From assembly GCF_001517545.1 (NCBI RefSeq), contig NZ_FBYA01000003.1, positions 379,510 to 443,509 on the forward strand: DNA of 64,000 nucleotides, written 5' to 3'. The position numbers were made by a program, and so were the translations under genes. Under the pieces are notes generated by a model. It saw only the letters and a program-made list of their open reading frames with translations, was not told where the DNA came from and made no database searches. This DNA comes from Limnohabitans sp. Rim47 (GTDB taxonomy: Bacteria > Pseudomonadota > Gammaproteobacteria > Burkholderiales > Burkholderiaceae_C). This document shows positions 8,034-16,397 of the stretch, in pieces. Each line of letters begins with the position of its first letter. Position 1 is the stretch's first letter.

Positions 8034-9398
8034 TTGAAAGTGGACATCCGCCAGCATTTTGAGTCGCAAGCATCCATTCCGATCGCTCTGGCGACTGCAC
8101 AGTCTCCCAACAGGGTGACCGCGGTTCGGCTTGAATCGATCAAGTCACAGATACACCGAGAAATTCTGGCGCAGGTGGATCTGCGGCGCATGGAGACGAT
8201 ATCGCCTGAAGCCCTGCGTCAGGAGCTCAAGGGACTGACCCAAAGACTGCTCGATGAAAGTGGCTTGGCCATCAACGAGTCAGAGCGTCGGCAGATTGTC
8301 CAGGGCATCCAGGATGAAATGTTGGGCTTGGGCCCTATTGAGCCCTTGTTGGCAGACCCCACCGTGTCCGACATCTTGGTCAATGGTCCGCACAGTGTGT
8401 ATGTCGAGCGCAAAGGCAAGATCGAGTCGACCCCCATTGAATTTGACAGTGAGGCGCATCTGATGCGCGTGATTGACCGCATTGTTTCGCGCATAGGCCG
8501 CCGTGTGGATGAGATGAACCCCATGGTCGATGCCCGACTGCCGGATGGTTCACGCGTCAATGCGGTGATACCTCCTTTGGCCATTGATGGCCCCTTGCTG
8601 TCGATTCGCCGTTTTTCGGTGGTGCCTTACACCATGATGGATTTGCTGGCATTTCACACCCTCACTGCAGAGATGTCTGAACTCATCAATGGTTTGGTCA
8701 AGGCCAAGATCAATTTGTTGGTGTCGGGTGGGACAGGCAGTGGCAAAACCACATTTTTGAATGTGATTTCGGCCAGCATTCCCCACGATGAGCGGATTGT
8801 CACCATCGAAGATGCGGCTGAATTGCAATTGCAGCAACCGCATGTCGTGCGCATGGAAACCCGACCTCAAAACATCGAGGGCAAGGGAGAAATCAGCCAG
8901 CGTGCCTTGTTGCGAAACAGTCTGCGCATGCGACCAGACCGCATCATTTTGGGCGAGGTTCGTGGTGCTGAAGTGCTGGACATGTTGCAGGCCATGAACA
9001 CCGGACACGATGGCTCTATGACCACCATCCATGCCAATTCGCCGCGCGATGCCATCACCCGTCTCGAGCACATGTTGGGCATGGCCGGACTGAACGTAGA
9101 TGCGCGCTCGATGCGACAACAAATCAGTGCTGCATTGACCGTGATCGTGCAGGTTTCCCGCTTGTCAGATGGTCGGCGCAAGGTGACCAGTCTGCAAGAA
9201 ATCACGGGCATGGAAGGGGATGTGCTCAGCATGCAGGAAATATTTAAATTTGACCAAACAGGCATCTCGCCTGAAGGCCAGGTGTTGGGCCGCTTTGTGG
9301 CCACGGGGATTCGCCCCAAGTTTGTGCAGCGCCTGAAAACACGCGGCATTCAATTGCGAGAAGACTTGTTTGATCCTTTGAACTTTCGAGGTGCATGA
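8034..9398 (+). CDS. cpaF: Secretion ATPase CpaF/TadA
   Basis: A 454-residue type II/IV secretion ATPase that powers Flp pilus extension. Walker A is GGTGSGKT at about residues 233-240, followed by the Asp box and VTIEDAAELQL, the His box GHDGSMTTIHANS and Walker B RIILGEVRGAE. The N-terminal domain contains PIEPLLADPTVSDILVNG, typical of TadA. The start is a TTG at 8034 with a strong AAAGGAG at 8021-8027. The stop overlaps tadB by an ATGA, which argues for coupled translation. Confidence 0.95.
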   Translation: MKVDIRQHFESQASIPIALATAQSPNRVTAVRLESIKSQIHREILAQVDLRRMETISPEALRQELKGLTQRLLDESGLAINESERRQIVQGIQDEMLGLGPIEPLLADPTVSDILVNGPHSVYVERKGKIESTPIEFDSEAHLMRVIDRIVSRIGRRVDEMNPMVDARLPDGSRVNAVIPPLAIDGPLLSIRRFSVVPYTMMDLLAFHTLTAEMSELINGLVKAKINLLVSGGTGSGKTTFLNVISASIPHDERIVTIEDAAELQLQQPHVVRMETRPQNIEGKGEISQRALLRNSLRMRPDRIILGEVRGAEVLDMLQAMNTGHDGSMTTIHANSPRDAITRLEHMLGMAGLNVDARSMRQQISAALTVIVQVSRLSDGRRKVTSLQEITGMEGDVLSMQEIFKFDQTGISPEGQVLGRFVATGIRPKFVQRLKTRGIQLREDLFDPLNFRGA

Positions 9399-10372
9399 TG
9401 GACTTGGTCTATTGGTTCATTTTGGGATCGTGCGGCATCGCCAGTTTTTTGATGCTGTTGGGCTTGTACGAGGCTTGGCGCATTCACTGGAGTCCCCGTC
9501 AAAAATTACTCGACCACAGGATGCACCAGATGTTCAGGCACGAGCAGCAGCATTCTCATACGCCCCTTGTCCACAGACGCACACTGAGTCGTTTCGACAC
9601 ACTGGATCGTTGGTTGAGCCAAGTGCCCGGCATAGATGGTTTTGACCGCTTCCTTCGTCAAACCGATTTGCCCTTGGATGTTTCGCAGAGCCTGATGATG
9701 GGTTTGCTGTTGGTTGTGGCAGCTGGCCTTGTGGGTGTGGGGCTGCACTTGCCGGTGCTTGTCACCGGCCTGATGGTGCTGGGTGCTTTGGGGAGCGCCC
9801 TGTATTTCCTCAAGTACCGGGGTGTGCAAAGGATCATCGCCATCGAGAAACAACTGCCCGATGCGCTCGACCTCATGGTTCGGGCTCAGCAATCGGGCCA
9901 TGCTTTTATCAGCGCCCTGCAGATCACCGCAAGCGAGTCTCGCCCGCCCATTTCGCTGGAGCTGCGCAAGGTGTTTGATGAGATCAATCTCGGCATGAGT
10001 GTTCAGTCGGCCATGAACCATTTGGCCGAACGCATCGACAGCAAGGAAATTCGCTACTTTGTGGTGGCTGTGCTGATTCAAAACGAGACGGGCGGCAATC
10101 TGGCCGATGTCTTGCGCAAGACAGCCACTTTGATCCGTGAGCGTCAAAAAATTGCGGGTGTGGTTCGTGTCTTGTCCGCCGAGGGCCGTATCTCTGCTTG
10201 GATCTTGTCGGTCATGCCATTTTTGCTGGCATTTTTGTTGCATCTCATCAATCCCGAGTTTGTTTCGGCTCTTTGGAAAGACCCGATGGGTCTGGCCATG
10301 CTGGGTGTTTCTTTGGGCTTGATGTTGGTGGGCGTTTTCTGGATGTCCCGACTGGTTCAAATCAAAGTCTGA
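9395..10372 (+). CDS. tadB: Inner-membrane platform protein TadB
   Basis: A 325-residue integral membrane protein of the T2SSF/GspF family. It has an N-terminal hydrophobic helix, a central pair near residues 95-140, the cytoplasmic F domain (EKQLPDALDLMVRAQQSGHAF and ETGGNLADVLRKTATLIRERQKI), and two C-terminal helices. TadB and TadC together form the inner-membrane platform on which CpaF acts. It starts in the ATGA overlap with cpaF and is followed after 9 bases by tadC. Confidence 0.93.
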   Translation: MMDLVYWFILGSCGIASFLMLLGLYEAWRIHWSPRQKLLDHRMHQMFRHEQQHSHTPLVHRRTLSRFDTLDRWLSQVPGIDGFDRFLRQTDLPLDVSQSLMMGLLLVVAAGLVGVGLHLPVLVTGLMVLGALGSALYFLKYRGVQRIIAIEKQLPDALDLMVRAQQSGHAFISALQITASESRPPISLELRKVFDEINLGMSVQSAMNHLAERIDSKEIRYFVVAVLIQNETGGNLADVLRKTATLIRERQKIAGVVRVLSAEGRISAWILSVMPFLLAFLLHLINPEFVSALWKDPMGLAMLGVSLGLMLVGVFWMSRLVQIKV

Positions 10373-10381
10373 AAGCGTGTC

Positions 10382-11329
10382 ATGTCCACCTTGAATTTTC
10401 TTTTTCTGGGTTTTTTGTTCCTGCTTGTAGCCTCTTTGGTTTATCTCGCCTTGAACCAATGGACCTCCGATGATTTCGAAAAGCGCCGATTGGGCTTGGT
10501 TCAGCCCAGCCGACCTGCAGAACATGCTTGGCTCAAGCGCATGCAATCGAAGATGATGGCCTTGCTTTTAAGGATCAGCCCCTGGGCTGGCACGGCGGCA
10601 CCAGAAGATGCTTTGCAGCCAAGCACTTTGCAGATACGGCTTTTGAATGCGGGCATTCGGTCAGGTCTGGCGGTACCGATTTTTCTCGGCTTGAAAACAT
10701 TTTTGACTTTTTTTCTGCCCGCGTGTTTCGTGATGCTGACGTGGTTGTTGCAGTTGACGTGGTCTGAGCTGATGTTTTGGACCGGCGTCATGGCTGCGGC
10801 TGCGCTGGGGTACTACACGCCCAATGTGGTTTTGCACCAGTTGGTCAAGAAACAGCAAATGATCTTGTTTCATGCCGTGCCGGATGCATTGGATTTGATG
10901 CGTTTGTGCGTGCAGGCCGGCTTGGGCCTGGATGCCGCCATTGAAAGGGTGGGGCGTGAAATGCGTTTGTCCTATCCGCAGTTGTCGGACGAGTTTGCCT
11001 TGACGGGGCTTGAGCTGCGAGCCGGGTCTTCACGCGCAGAAGCACTGCGCCATCTTTCACAGCGCATGGGCTTGCCCGACATCGAAGGTTTGGTGGCGAT
11101 GCTCATCCAGGCAGACCGGTTTGGCACCAGCATTGCCGAGTCACTCGAGGTGCATTCTGATGCGCTCAGAACCAAACGCCGGCTGATTGCCGAAGAGGCC
11201 GCGGCCAAGTTGCCCATCAAACTGTTGATCCCCTTGATTTTTTGTGTTTTCCCTGCCTTGATGACGGTCCTTTTGGGGCCGGTCGTGATCAGCATCACGC
11301 AGCACTTGTTTCCTTTGGTGAATGGGTAA
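10382..11329 (+). CDS. tadC: Inner-membrane platform protein TadC
   Basis: A 315-residue GspF-family membrane protein, the partner of TadB. The motif FHAVPDALDLMRLCVQAGLGLDAAIERVG and the segment ADRFGTSIAESLEVHSDALRTKRR are diagnostic of TadC. C-terminal helices end in KLLIPLIFCVFPALMTVLLGP. The ribosome site upstream of ATG 10382 is weak (GAAAG), consistent with reinitiation after tadB. It is the last gene before a strong terminator. No tadD (TPR lipoprotein) gene lies in this window. Confidence 0.93.
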   Translation: MSTLNFLFLGFLFLLVASLVYLALNQWTSDDFEKRRLGLVQPSRPAEHAWLKRMQSKMMALLLRISPWAGTAAPEDALQPSTLQIRLLNAGIRSGLAVPIFLGLKTFLTFFLPACFVMLTWLLQLTWSELMFWTGVMAAAALGYYTPNVVLHQLVKKQQMILFHAVPDALDLMRLCVQAGLGLDAAIERVGREMRLSYPQLSDEFALTGLELRAGSSRAEALRHLSQRMGLPDIEGLVAMLIQADRFGTSIAESLEVHSDALRTKRRLIAEEAAAKLPIKLLIPLIFCVFPALMTVLLGPVVISITQHLFPLVNG

Positions 11330-11359
11330 GCCTTGCGCGATGCGAGTGGGATCGTATGA

Positions 11360-11386
11360 GGGGGGGCATTGCCCCCCCTTTTTTTT
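11360..11386 (+). terminator. Rho-independent terminator of the tad operon
   Basis: Seven consecutive G (11360-11366), a 5-base loop CATTG, seven consecutive C (11372-11378), then eight T (11379-11386). This is an ideal intrinsic terminator located 30 bases after the tadC stop. Confidence 0.95.
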
Positions 11387-11419
11387 GTTGTCCCTCAACA
11401 AGCCAATGCTGGGATGGCA

Positions 11420-11448
11420 TCAGGCGATTCGGTTTCTGACTCGCCTGA
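11420..11448 (-). terminator. Possible hairpin terminator after the RTX gene
   Basis: TCAGGCGA (11420-11427) and TCGCCTGA (11441-11448) form a perfect 8-bp stem, 13 bases beyond the RTX stop on the minus strand. There is no T-tract after it, so it may be a Rho-assisted end or merely a 3' stabiliser. Confidence 0.3.
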
Positions 11449-11460
11449 GGTCTAAAAGTT

Positions 11461-13368
11461 TCAAACCACAAAGTGCTCGATGTCCAGGCTGGCCGCGTCA
11501 ACGCCCATCAAAAGGATGGACAGCTCGGCGGGGTTGCCGCCTGAGACCTGGCCGTCGGTGTCCAGGTAGAGCATCGCACCGTCCGTGTGCTGTACCGCCC
11601 AGATGGCGTGCGCTTGCGGACCGTCTGCCATCTGGAGTTCCAGACCCAAGGCACTGAAGTCGATGTGGTCGTTGGCCATGTCGAAGTCGGTGATGGTTTC
11701 CATGCGGCCGGCGTGTTCAGTGCCACGGTCACCAGCTTGTTCATCTCCACCGTCCGATTCACCTCGTGAGGGCGCATCGCTGGTGGCCTTGTAGACAAAC
11801 ACATCGGCACCCCGACCACCGGTGAGCTGGTCTGGGCCTGCGCCGCCGATCAGCACGTCTTTGCCATTGCCCCCCATCAGCACATCGGGGCCGCCTTCGC
11901 CCATGAGCAGGTCTTTGCCGTTACCAGCGTCCACCCAATCCGCCCCGCCGCCAGCCCAGACCTCGTCTTGGCCGTTGCCAGTGTGGATGATTTGGCTGCC
12001 GCCGCCCGCTTCGATCAGGTCGTTAAATTGTGTGCCGGTGATGACCGTAGCTTCATCGCCAAGATCGCCGCCATGATCGCTGTCTTGGCCGTCGCCTTGC
12101 GCTTCGTCACCATCGGCTCCGCCGTCGTCATCGCCGCTGGTCAAGGCCAATTCGTCCGCGCCGAGGGCCAACACAGGCTCGTCTATCTGCACCTCTGGCG
12201 TTGCGATTTGAAAGGCCCCTGTTTCGTGCATGAAGTTGATCACTGCGCGGGCGTCATCGGCCGCTTGCGCAAAGTCATTAACACCCGACGCCGTTGCAGC
12301 TTGGGACTCGAATGTCTTGCCATCGCCACTCAGGCTCAGATAGGAGTCGGTCCATTCGGCATTTTTAAACACGGCTTCGAGCAGGCTCATCTGCACCTGT
12401 TCCAAGTCTGTGGTGTCGCCGTCGGTATCGGCATACCACTGCAGCCAAACCCCTTCAAAGCGGGCCTCGCGGTTGTAGTTGTAGGTTTCTTGGGCACCGT
12501 TGTTGAAATCAAAATAGTCCACCTGCGGCTGGCTACCCACTTGGGTGACTGTGTTCACACCCAGCACCGTGTTTTGGTAGAGCACAGCATCCAAGCTGAT
12601 GGGTGCTGATTTTGAAAATGCGGCCCCCAGCAAACTGGAAGGATCCCAGTCGGGCGATGCCGCATTCTGACCCAGCAGGACTTGCAGCGATTCGGGCCAA
12701 AATTCGGTGACCGCTGGCCATGATGACTTGCCGCCTGCGGTCATCAGAAACTGGTAAAGCGCCAGGTTTTCCAGGGGCGAATCGATGGTCACGCCGTCGC
12801 AAACGATGCGACCCGCCGGATCGACACTGAGTACGGAGGCTGCGTCGATTTTGGTCATGGCTGCTTCGAGTGATTTTTCCATCACTTTGTCGGGGGCGCG
12901 GGCCACGTTGGCACGTTCGAGGTCAACCGTCTGGGTCAGGGCCACTTGATCGGCCGGGATTTCATAGTCGCCATCGATGTTGGCCACAAAGTAAATAGGC
13001 AAGCCGTTGGAGCCAACCAAGATGGGCTGCCCGTTGGCATCCAGAACCGGCTCACCGTTGCCGCCGCCGTCAGTGGGGTTTACATCGCGCAGCAGCACGT
13101 ATTGGTCACCGTACAAGTCGCCTTTTTTGCTGCCAGCGCCTTCCGGTTTTCCGCCGCCTGAGCCGCCGCCCTCACCGTCGCCGCCGCCGCCGCCGCCGCC
13201 GCCAGAGCCTCCTCCACTACCAGAGCCTCCGCCGCTGCCGCTGCCTCCGCCACCGCTACCGCTACTGCTACCTCCACCGCCAGAGCCGCTCCCGCCGCGT
13301 GCAGCGGCCGCCAACCAATCGCTGGGCGTGGCTTCGTTCATCATGGATGTGTCTGTGATTTTTTTCAT
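11461..13368 (-). CDS. RTX (hemolysin-type Ca2+-binding) secreted protein
   Basis: A 635-residue acidic protein, probably the substrate of the type I exporter upstream. It has no Sec signal. Residues about 24-75 are almost only Gly and Ser, a flexible linker. A central region of about 350 residues is unrecognised. A run of RTX nonapeptides lies at about 470-530 (GNGQDEVWAGGGADWVDAG, GNGKDLLMG, GGPDVLMGG, GNGKDVLIGG, GADVFVY). The end (METITDFDMANDHIDFSALG ... LDIEHFVV) resembles RTX C-terminal secretion regions. The start at ATG 13368 has AAAGGCAAAG upstream. The N-terminal half gives no enzyme motif; an adhesin or surface-layer role is inferred. Confidence 0.85.
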   Translation of the reverse strand: MKKITDTSMMNEATPSDWLAAAARGGSGSGGGGSSSGSGGGGSGSGGGSGSGGGSGGGGGGGGDGEGGGSGGGKPEGAGSKKGDLYGDQYVLLRDVNPTDGGGNGEPVLDANGQPILVGSNGLPIYFVANIDGDYEIPADQVALTQTVDLERANVARAPDKVMEKSLEAAMTKIDAASVLSVDPAGRIVCDGVTIDSPLENLALYQFLMTAGGKSSWPAVTEFWPESLQVLLGQNAASPDWDPSSLLGAAFSKSAPISLDAVLYQNTVLGVNTVTQVGSQPQVDYFDFNNGAQETYNYNREARFEGVWLQWYADTDGDTTDLEQVQMSLLEAVFKNAEWTDSYLSLSGDGKTFESQAATASGVNDFAQAADDARAVINFMHETGAFQIATPEVQIDEPVLALGADELALTSGDDDGGADGDEAQGDGQDSDHGGDLGDEATVITGTQFNDLIEAGGGSQIIHTGNGQDEVWAGGGADWVDAGNGKDLLMGEGGPDVLMGGNGKDVLIGGAGPDQLTGGRGADVFVYKATSDAPSRGESDGGDEQAGDRGTEHAGRMETITDFDMANDHIDFSALGLELQMADGPQAHAIWAVQHTDGAMLYLDTDGQVSGGNPAELSILLMGVDAASLDIEHFVV

Positions 13369-13459
13369 GGTCTTTGCCTTTGAAGTTTCAGTTTGGAAAG
13401 AAGGTGCTCAGCCTGAATGCCGAGCACCGGTGCAGCCATACGAGGATGGCGATAGGTGC

Positions 13460-13993
13460 TCAGCGCGTGCGCAGTTGGTCGCGCAGTTGTTGTTGTGTTT
13501 GGTCCTGCAGTTGCAGTTGGTCGCGCACCTGTGTTTGAACCTGCTCTTGCGCACGCAGTTGCTCCAGCGTTCGAAGTTGTTGCTGTTCCTGGCTGCGCAG
13601 TTGTTGCTGAATGGCCGGGGTGTCTTCTACATGCGTTTGGATTTGTGCGCGGGTTCGGGCGAGCATTTGCTCTTGCACTTGCAGCTGACTGCTGGTTTGG
13701 TTCATCAACTGTTCTTGGCTGCGCATTTGCGTTTGCGTTTGTGCCAAGGTTTGCTCTTGCGTGCGTTGCTGGTTTTGCAACTGACCGGCGTTGCCACGCG
13801 ACGCGTTGGGCCCGGCCACCCAAGCAGCACCCGAAGGACTCCCCGGTGCACCCGCACCTGATCCCGTGCCGGAGCCTGCGCTTCCCCCTGTGCCACCTCC
13901 TGAACCATCACCCGCCCCACCTGCGGCTTGCAAGCTGGCGCAAGCGAGCAAAGTGAGCATGGCCCCGAGTTGTTTTAAATGCTTTGTGTTCAT
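13460..13993 (-). CDS. Secreted Gln-rich coiled-coil protein, unknown function
   Basis: 177 residues, starting at ATG 13993 with AAGGA upstream. A signal peptide (MNTKHLKQLGAMLTLLACASLQAAG) is followed by a Gly/Ser-rich linker (about 25-60) and then about 110 residues dominated by Gln, Glu, Arg, Leu and Thr in heptad-like spacing (QEQLMNQTSSQLQVQEQML and similar units), which predicts a long polar coiled coil. No family was recognised. It sits between the amidotransferase-like gene and the RTX gene in the secretion operon, so it may be a periplasmic or surface partner of the RTX protein. The composition resembles periplasmic chaperone-like helices, but that is only a guess. Confidence 0.75.
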   Translation of the reverse strand: MNTKHLKQLGAMLTLLACASLQAAGGAGDGSGGGTGGSAGSGTGSGAGAPGSPSGAAWVAGPNASRGNAGQLQNQQRTQEQTLAQTQTQMRSQEQLMNQTSSQLQVQEQMLARTRAQIQTHVEDTPAIQQQLRSQEQQQLRTLEQLRAQEQVQTQVRDQLQLQDQTQQQLRDQLRTR

Positions 13994-14229
13994 GGATCGT
14001 TCCTTGGTTGATTTCAGAAAATTCGCGCAGTCCATCCGTTTGTGTGCCGGTTGTTGCGCCTTGAAACGCTGCTTGCAGCGTTCACTTCAGTCCAGTGCGA
14101 GGGCACAGCGAAGTGGCTTCATTCTGAAAAAAAGGAAGCAATTTTTGAATTGATCTTCGGGTCTGTTTGGCTATGCAGTTCGGCCTAAATCGGGTCTGGA
14201 TCAAAGGGTGTGCAGACCGTCAAAATGCC
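13994..14229. other. Intergenic region with compact hairpin
   Basis: 236 bases without a supported gene. AACGCTGC (14065-14072) and GCAGCGTT (14075-14082) form a tight stem with a two-base spacer. It lies in the leader of the Gln-rich protein gene and could be a processing or regulatory element. No T-tract follows on the minus strand. Confidence 0.35.
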
Positions 14230-15075
14230 TCAACTGTGCAACTGGTGCGTGACGCCATGGGGGTGCGCGTGCACTTCCAGCACTTGTCCATCTGGCCAGG
14301 CGGGCAAAGCTTGCAGACCCGCAGGCAAAGCTGCCGGGTGGCTAGACCAAGCGAGCAAACCGGGACTGGCCGCTGCATGCAAATCAACTTCGCGCCGCAC
14401 AGCAAACACGCGCTCAGGGTGGTCGTGGAACAGCACGCCCACGCACACCTGGCCTTGTACCAAGCCCAGCGCACGGTGCAGGGCTTGCACCGGATCGCTC
14501 TGGCAGGAGACGTCGATCAGGTGCGCCAAAAGTTCGGCATCGCAGTTGCTTTTGAAGTGGTAGTCCCGTTCGATCAAGGCTTCGCGCAGCGCGGGGCTGG
14601 CTTGCAGCGTGCCGTGCAACACCACCGCCACGCGGGTGGGGCTGTTGAGGTGGGCCTTGGGGCCGTGGCTCAGTTGGGGCAAGGCTTGTTGCAAGGCTTG
14701 CGGGCCGGTGCCGCCAGAGGGCCCGGTGTGGCCCAGGGCCACGCAGCCATGCAAGCCGTTCAACCCGTTCAACCCGTTCAACCCGTTCAACCCGTTCAAC
14801 CCGTTCAACCCGTTCAGGCGTTGCGGGCTGTCGGCGTTCAAGGGCGACTCTTTGAAGGGCTGTGCCAGATGACTTTCGCGCAGTTGTTGCAGCCAAGCGG
14901 CCGCGCCTTGCGCACGGCGGTGACGGTGCAGGCGCGGTGGGCTGGGTGTGTGGCCTTGGCGACCGTGCACCACCAGACCGCAATGATGGTGGCCGGTTTG
15001 TGCCAGTTGCTGCAAGCCTTGCAACACGCTGTGCAGTGCGTTGCCCGTGGATGCGATGCCGATGATGCCGCTCAT
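14230..15075 (-). CDS. Class II glutamine amidotransferase-like protein with Ser in place of catalytic Cys
   Basis: 281 residues, starting at ATG 15075 with AGAGGAAAG upstream. The N-terminus MSGIIGIASTGNALHSVLQGLQQLAQTG follows the PurF-type Ntn-hydrolase pattern (MCGIVGI ... LQHRGQDAAG), but residue 2 is Ser (AGC) and the RG of the hairpin is lost. NCDAELLAHLI matches the SDTEVLLHLI substrate-side motif, and VFAVRREVDLHAA aligns with the AVRDPLGIRPL region. The phosphoribosyltransferase domain of PurF is absent. Residues about 80-100 are a seven-copy Asn-Gly-Leu repeat. It lies between the HlyD-like adaptor gene and the Gln-rich protein gene in the RTX operon. A modified hydrolase or a dead amidotransferase that binds an amide donor are both possible. 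Confidence 0.7.
   Translation of the reverse strand: MSGIIGIASTGNALHSVLQGLQQLAQTGHHHCGLVVHGRQGHTPSPPRLHRHRRAQGAAAWLQQLRESHLAQPFKESPLNADSPQRLNGLNGLNGLNGLNGLNGLNGLHGCVALGHTGPSGGTGPQALQQALPQLSHGPKAHLNSPTRVAVVLHGTLQASPALREALIERDYHFKSNCDAELLAHLIDVSCQSDPVQALHRALGLVQGQVCVGVLFHDHPERVFAVRREVDLHAAASPGLLAWSSHPAALPAGLQALPAWPDGQVLEVHAHPHGVTHQLHS
14756..14817 (-). repeat. 9-bp tandem repeat in the amidotransferase-like gene
   Basis: Six exact copies plus a partial copy of CCGTTCAAC on the plus strand, read on the minus strand as AAC GGG TTG (Asn-Gly-Leu, seven units in the protein). The unit is a multiple of three, so copy-number change keeps the frame and only alters loop length. Confidence 0.95.
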
Positions 15076-15154
15076 GGGGCTTTCCTCTTGCGTTGGGCTG
15101 AGGTTTGGTTGAGTGGGCCTGGGCCTTGGGAAGAGCGGGTTCAACCGAAAAAAT

Positions 15155-16381
15155 TCAACGCTCGCGCAGTGCCTGCGTGAGGGCTTGCACCGGGCGCAGC
15201 AGGTATTCCAGAACGGTCTTTTGGCCGGTCTTGATTTCCACCAACGCCGACATGCCGGGGCTGGCGCGCATGTCCATGCCATGGCGGTGCAGCTGGGTGT
15301 CGGTGATGCGCACCAAAATCCGATAGTGACCTTCTTCGAGGTTCACAGGCGGGCTGCCAGGCGCTCTGCCCTTGCCGTCGCCGGTCAAGGTGTCTGGGCT
15401 GATGTGCTCGAGAACACCTTGCAGTCCGCCGTATTTGTTGAAGTCAAAGGCGCTCAGCTTCACAACGGCGGGCTGGTTGACTTTAAGGAAGGCCACTTCT
15501 GAGGGTTTGACATAGGCCTCCACCACCATCTCGTCTTGCACCGGCACGATTTCCAGAATACTTTGCCCGCTCTGGATGACGGCGCCCAAGGTGGTGTGTT
15601 GCACGTTTTTCACAATGCCATCCATGGGGGTGCGGATCACCGTTTTTCGCAGCGCGTCTTCGCGCGCCAAGGTGTTTTCACGCGTTTGTGCCAACTCGGA
15701 TTCGACGCGCACCAGTTCATTGCTGGCCTCGGTCAGGTAGCGGTTTCGCCGCTCTGCCATGGTCGACTGCAAGTCGGCTTGCTGGCGCTTTAGGCGCAGC
15801 AATTCGACTTGCGACATCACGCCTTGCTTTACCAGTGGGGCGACCAGCTCCAGCTCGGCGCTCAGTTGTACCAGCGACTGCTGCATGGCGGCCATTTGCT
15901 CGTTCAGGGCTTGCCTGCGGGCCCGAAAGGCCTGGGTCTCGCGCTTGACGATGTCGGTCTGGTTTTGCACTTGGAGCGGAAAGCGCAGCGGCATGCCATA
16001 GGCCTCGGCTTGCAGCCGTGCGGCTTGAGCTGACAGCGCCAGCCATTTTTCGCGCGCTTCGCGGAACATCGGGCCGGTCCGCGCATCGTCGATGCGCAGC
16101 AGCACTTGGCCTTTGACCACCGCATCGCCTTCGTGCACCAGCATTTCGGCCAAAACGCCCGTGTCCAGGCTTTGGATCACTTGCTCGCGGCTGGAGGGGA
16201 TGACCTTGCCCGTGCCCCGCGTGATCTCGTCGAGCTGAAAGCTGGCGGCCCAGAGCAATGCAACGGCCAGCACCAGGGCCATGGTGCGGATGAGATAGCG
16301 GCTGGTGCGCCGCTCGTCGTCTTCGATGCTGCGCCCGGACAGCGCTGCAGCGGCTGAGGGTTTGCGTGAAAAAAGGGACAT
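15155..16381 (-). CDS. Type I secretion membrane fusion protein (HlyD/LapC-like)
   Basis: A 408-residue periplasmic adaptor. It has a cytoplasmic N-terminus, one membrane helix (MALVLAVALLWAASFQ), a barrel-sandwich half (GTGKVIPSSREQVIQSLDTGVLAEM), a long coiled-coil hairpin (about 120-250, with RQALNEQMAAMQQSL and SNELVRVESEL), the second lipoyl half (VIRTPMDGIVKNV) and the HlyD-family signature near the end (PGMSALVEIKTGQKTVLEYLLRP). The ATG at 16381 has AGGAG upstream and is 16 bases after the exporter stop. It links the ABC exporter to the TolC-like channel for one-step export of the RTX protein. Confidence 0.93.
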   Translation of the reverse strand: MSLFSRKPSAAAALSGRSIEDDERRTSRYLIRTMALVLAVALLWAASFQLDEITRGTGKVIPSSREQVIQSLDTGVLAEMLVHEGDAVVKGQVLLRIDDARTGPMFREAREKWLALSAQAARLQAEAYGMPLRFPLQVQNQTDIVKRETQAFRARRQALNEQMAAMQQSLVQLSAELELVAPLVKQGVMSQVELLRLKRQQADLQSTMAERRNRYLTEASNELVRVESELAQTRENTLAREDALRKTVIRTPMDGIVKNVQHTTLGAVIQSGQSILEIVPVQDEMVVEAYVKPSEVAFLKVNQPAVVKLSAFDFNKYGGLQGVLEHISPDTLTGDGKGRAPGSPPVNLEEGHYRILVRITDTQLHRHGMDMRASPGMSALVEIKTGQKTVLEYLLRPVQALTQALRER

Positions 16382-16397
16382 GTGAACTCCTGGGGCT

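Noticed and set aside
14756..14817. CRISPR-like repeat array
   Set aside because: The 9-bp units are directly adjacent with no spacers and lie in a coding frame. It is a simple tandem repeat.
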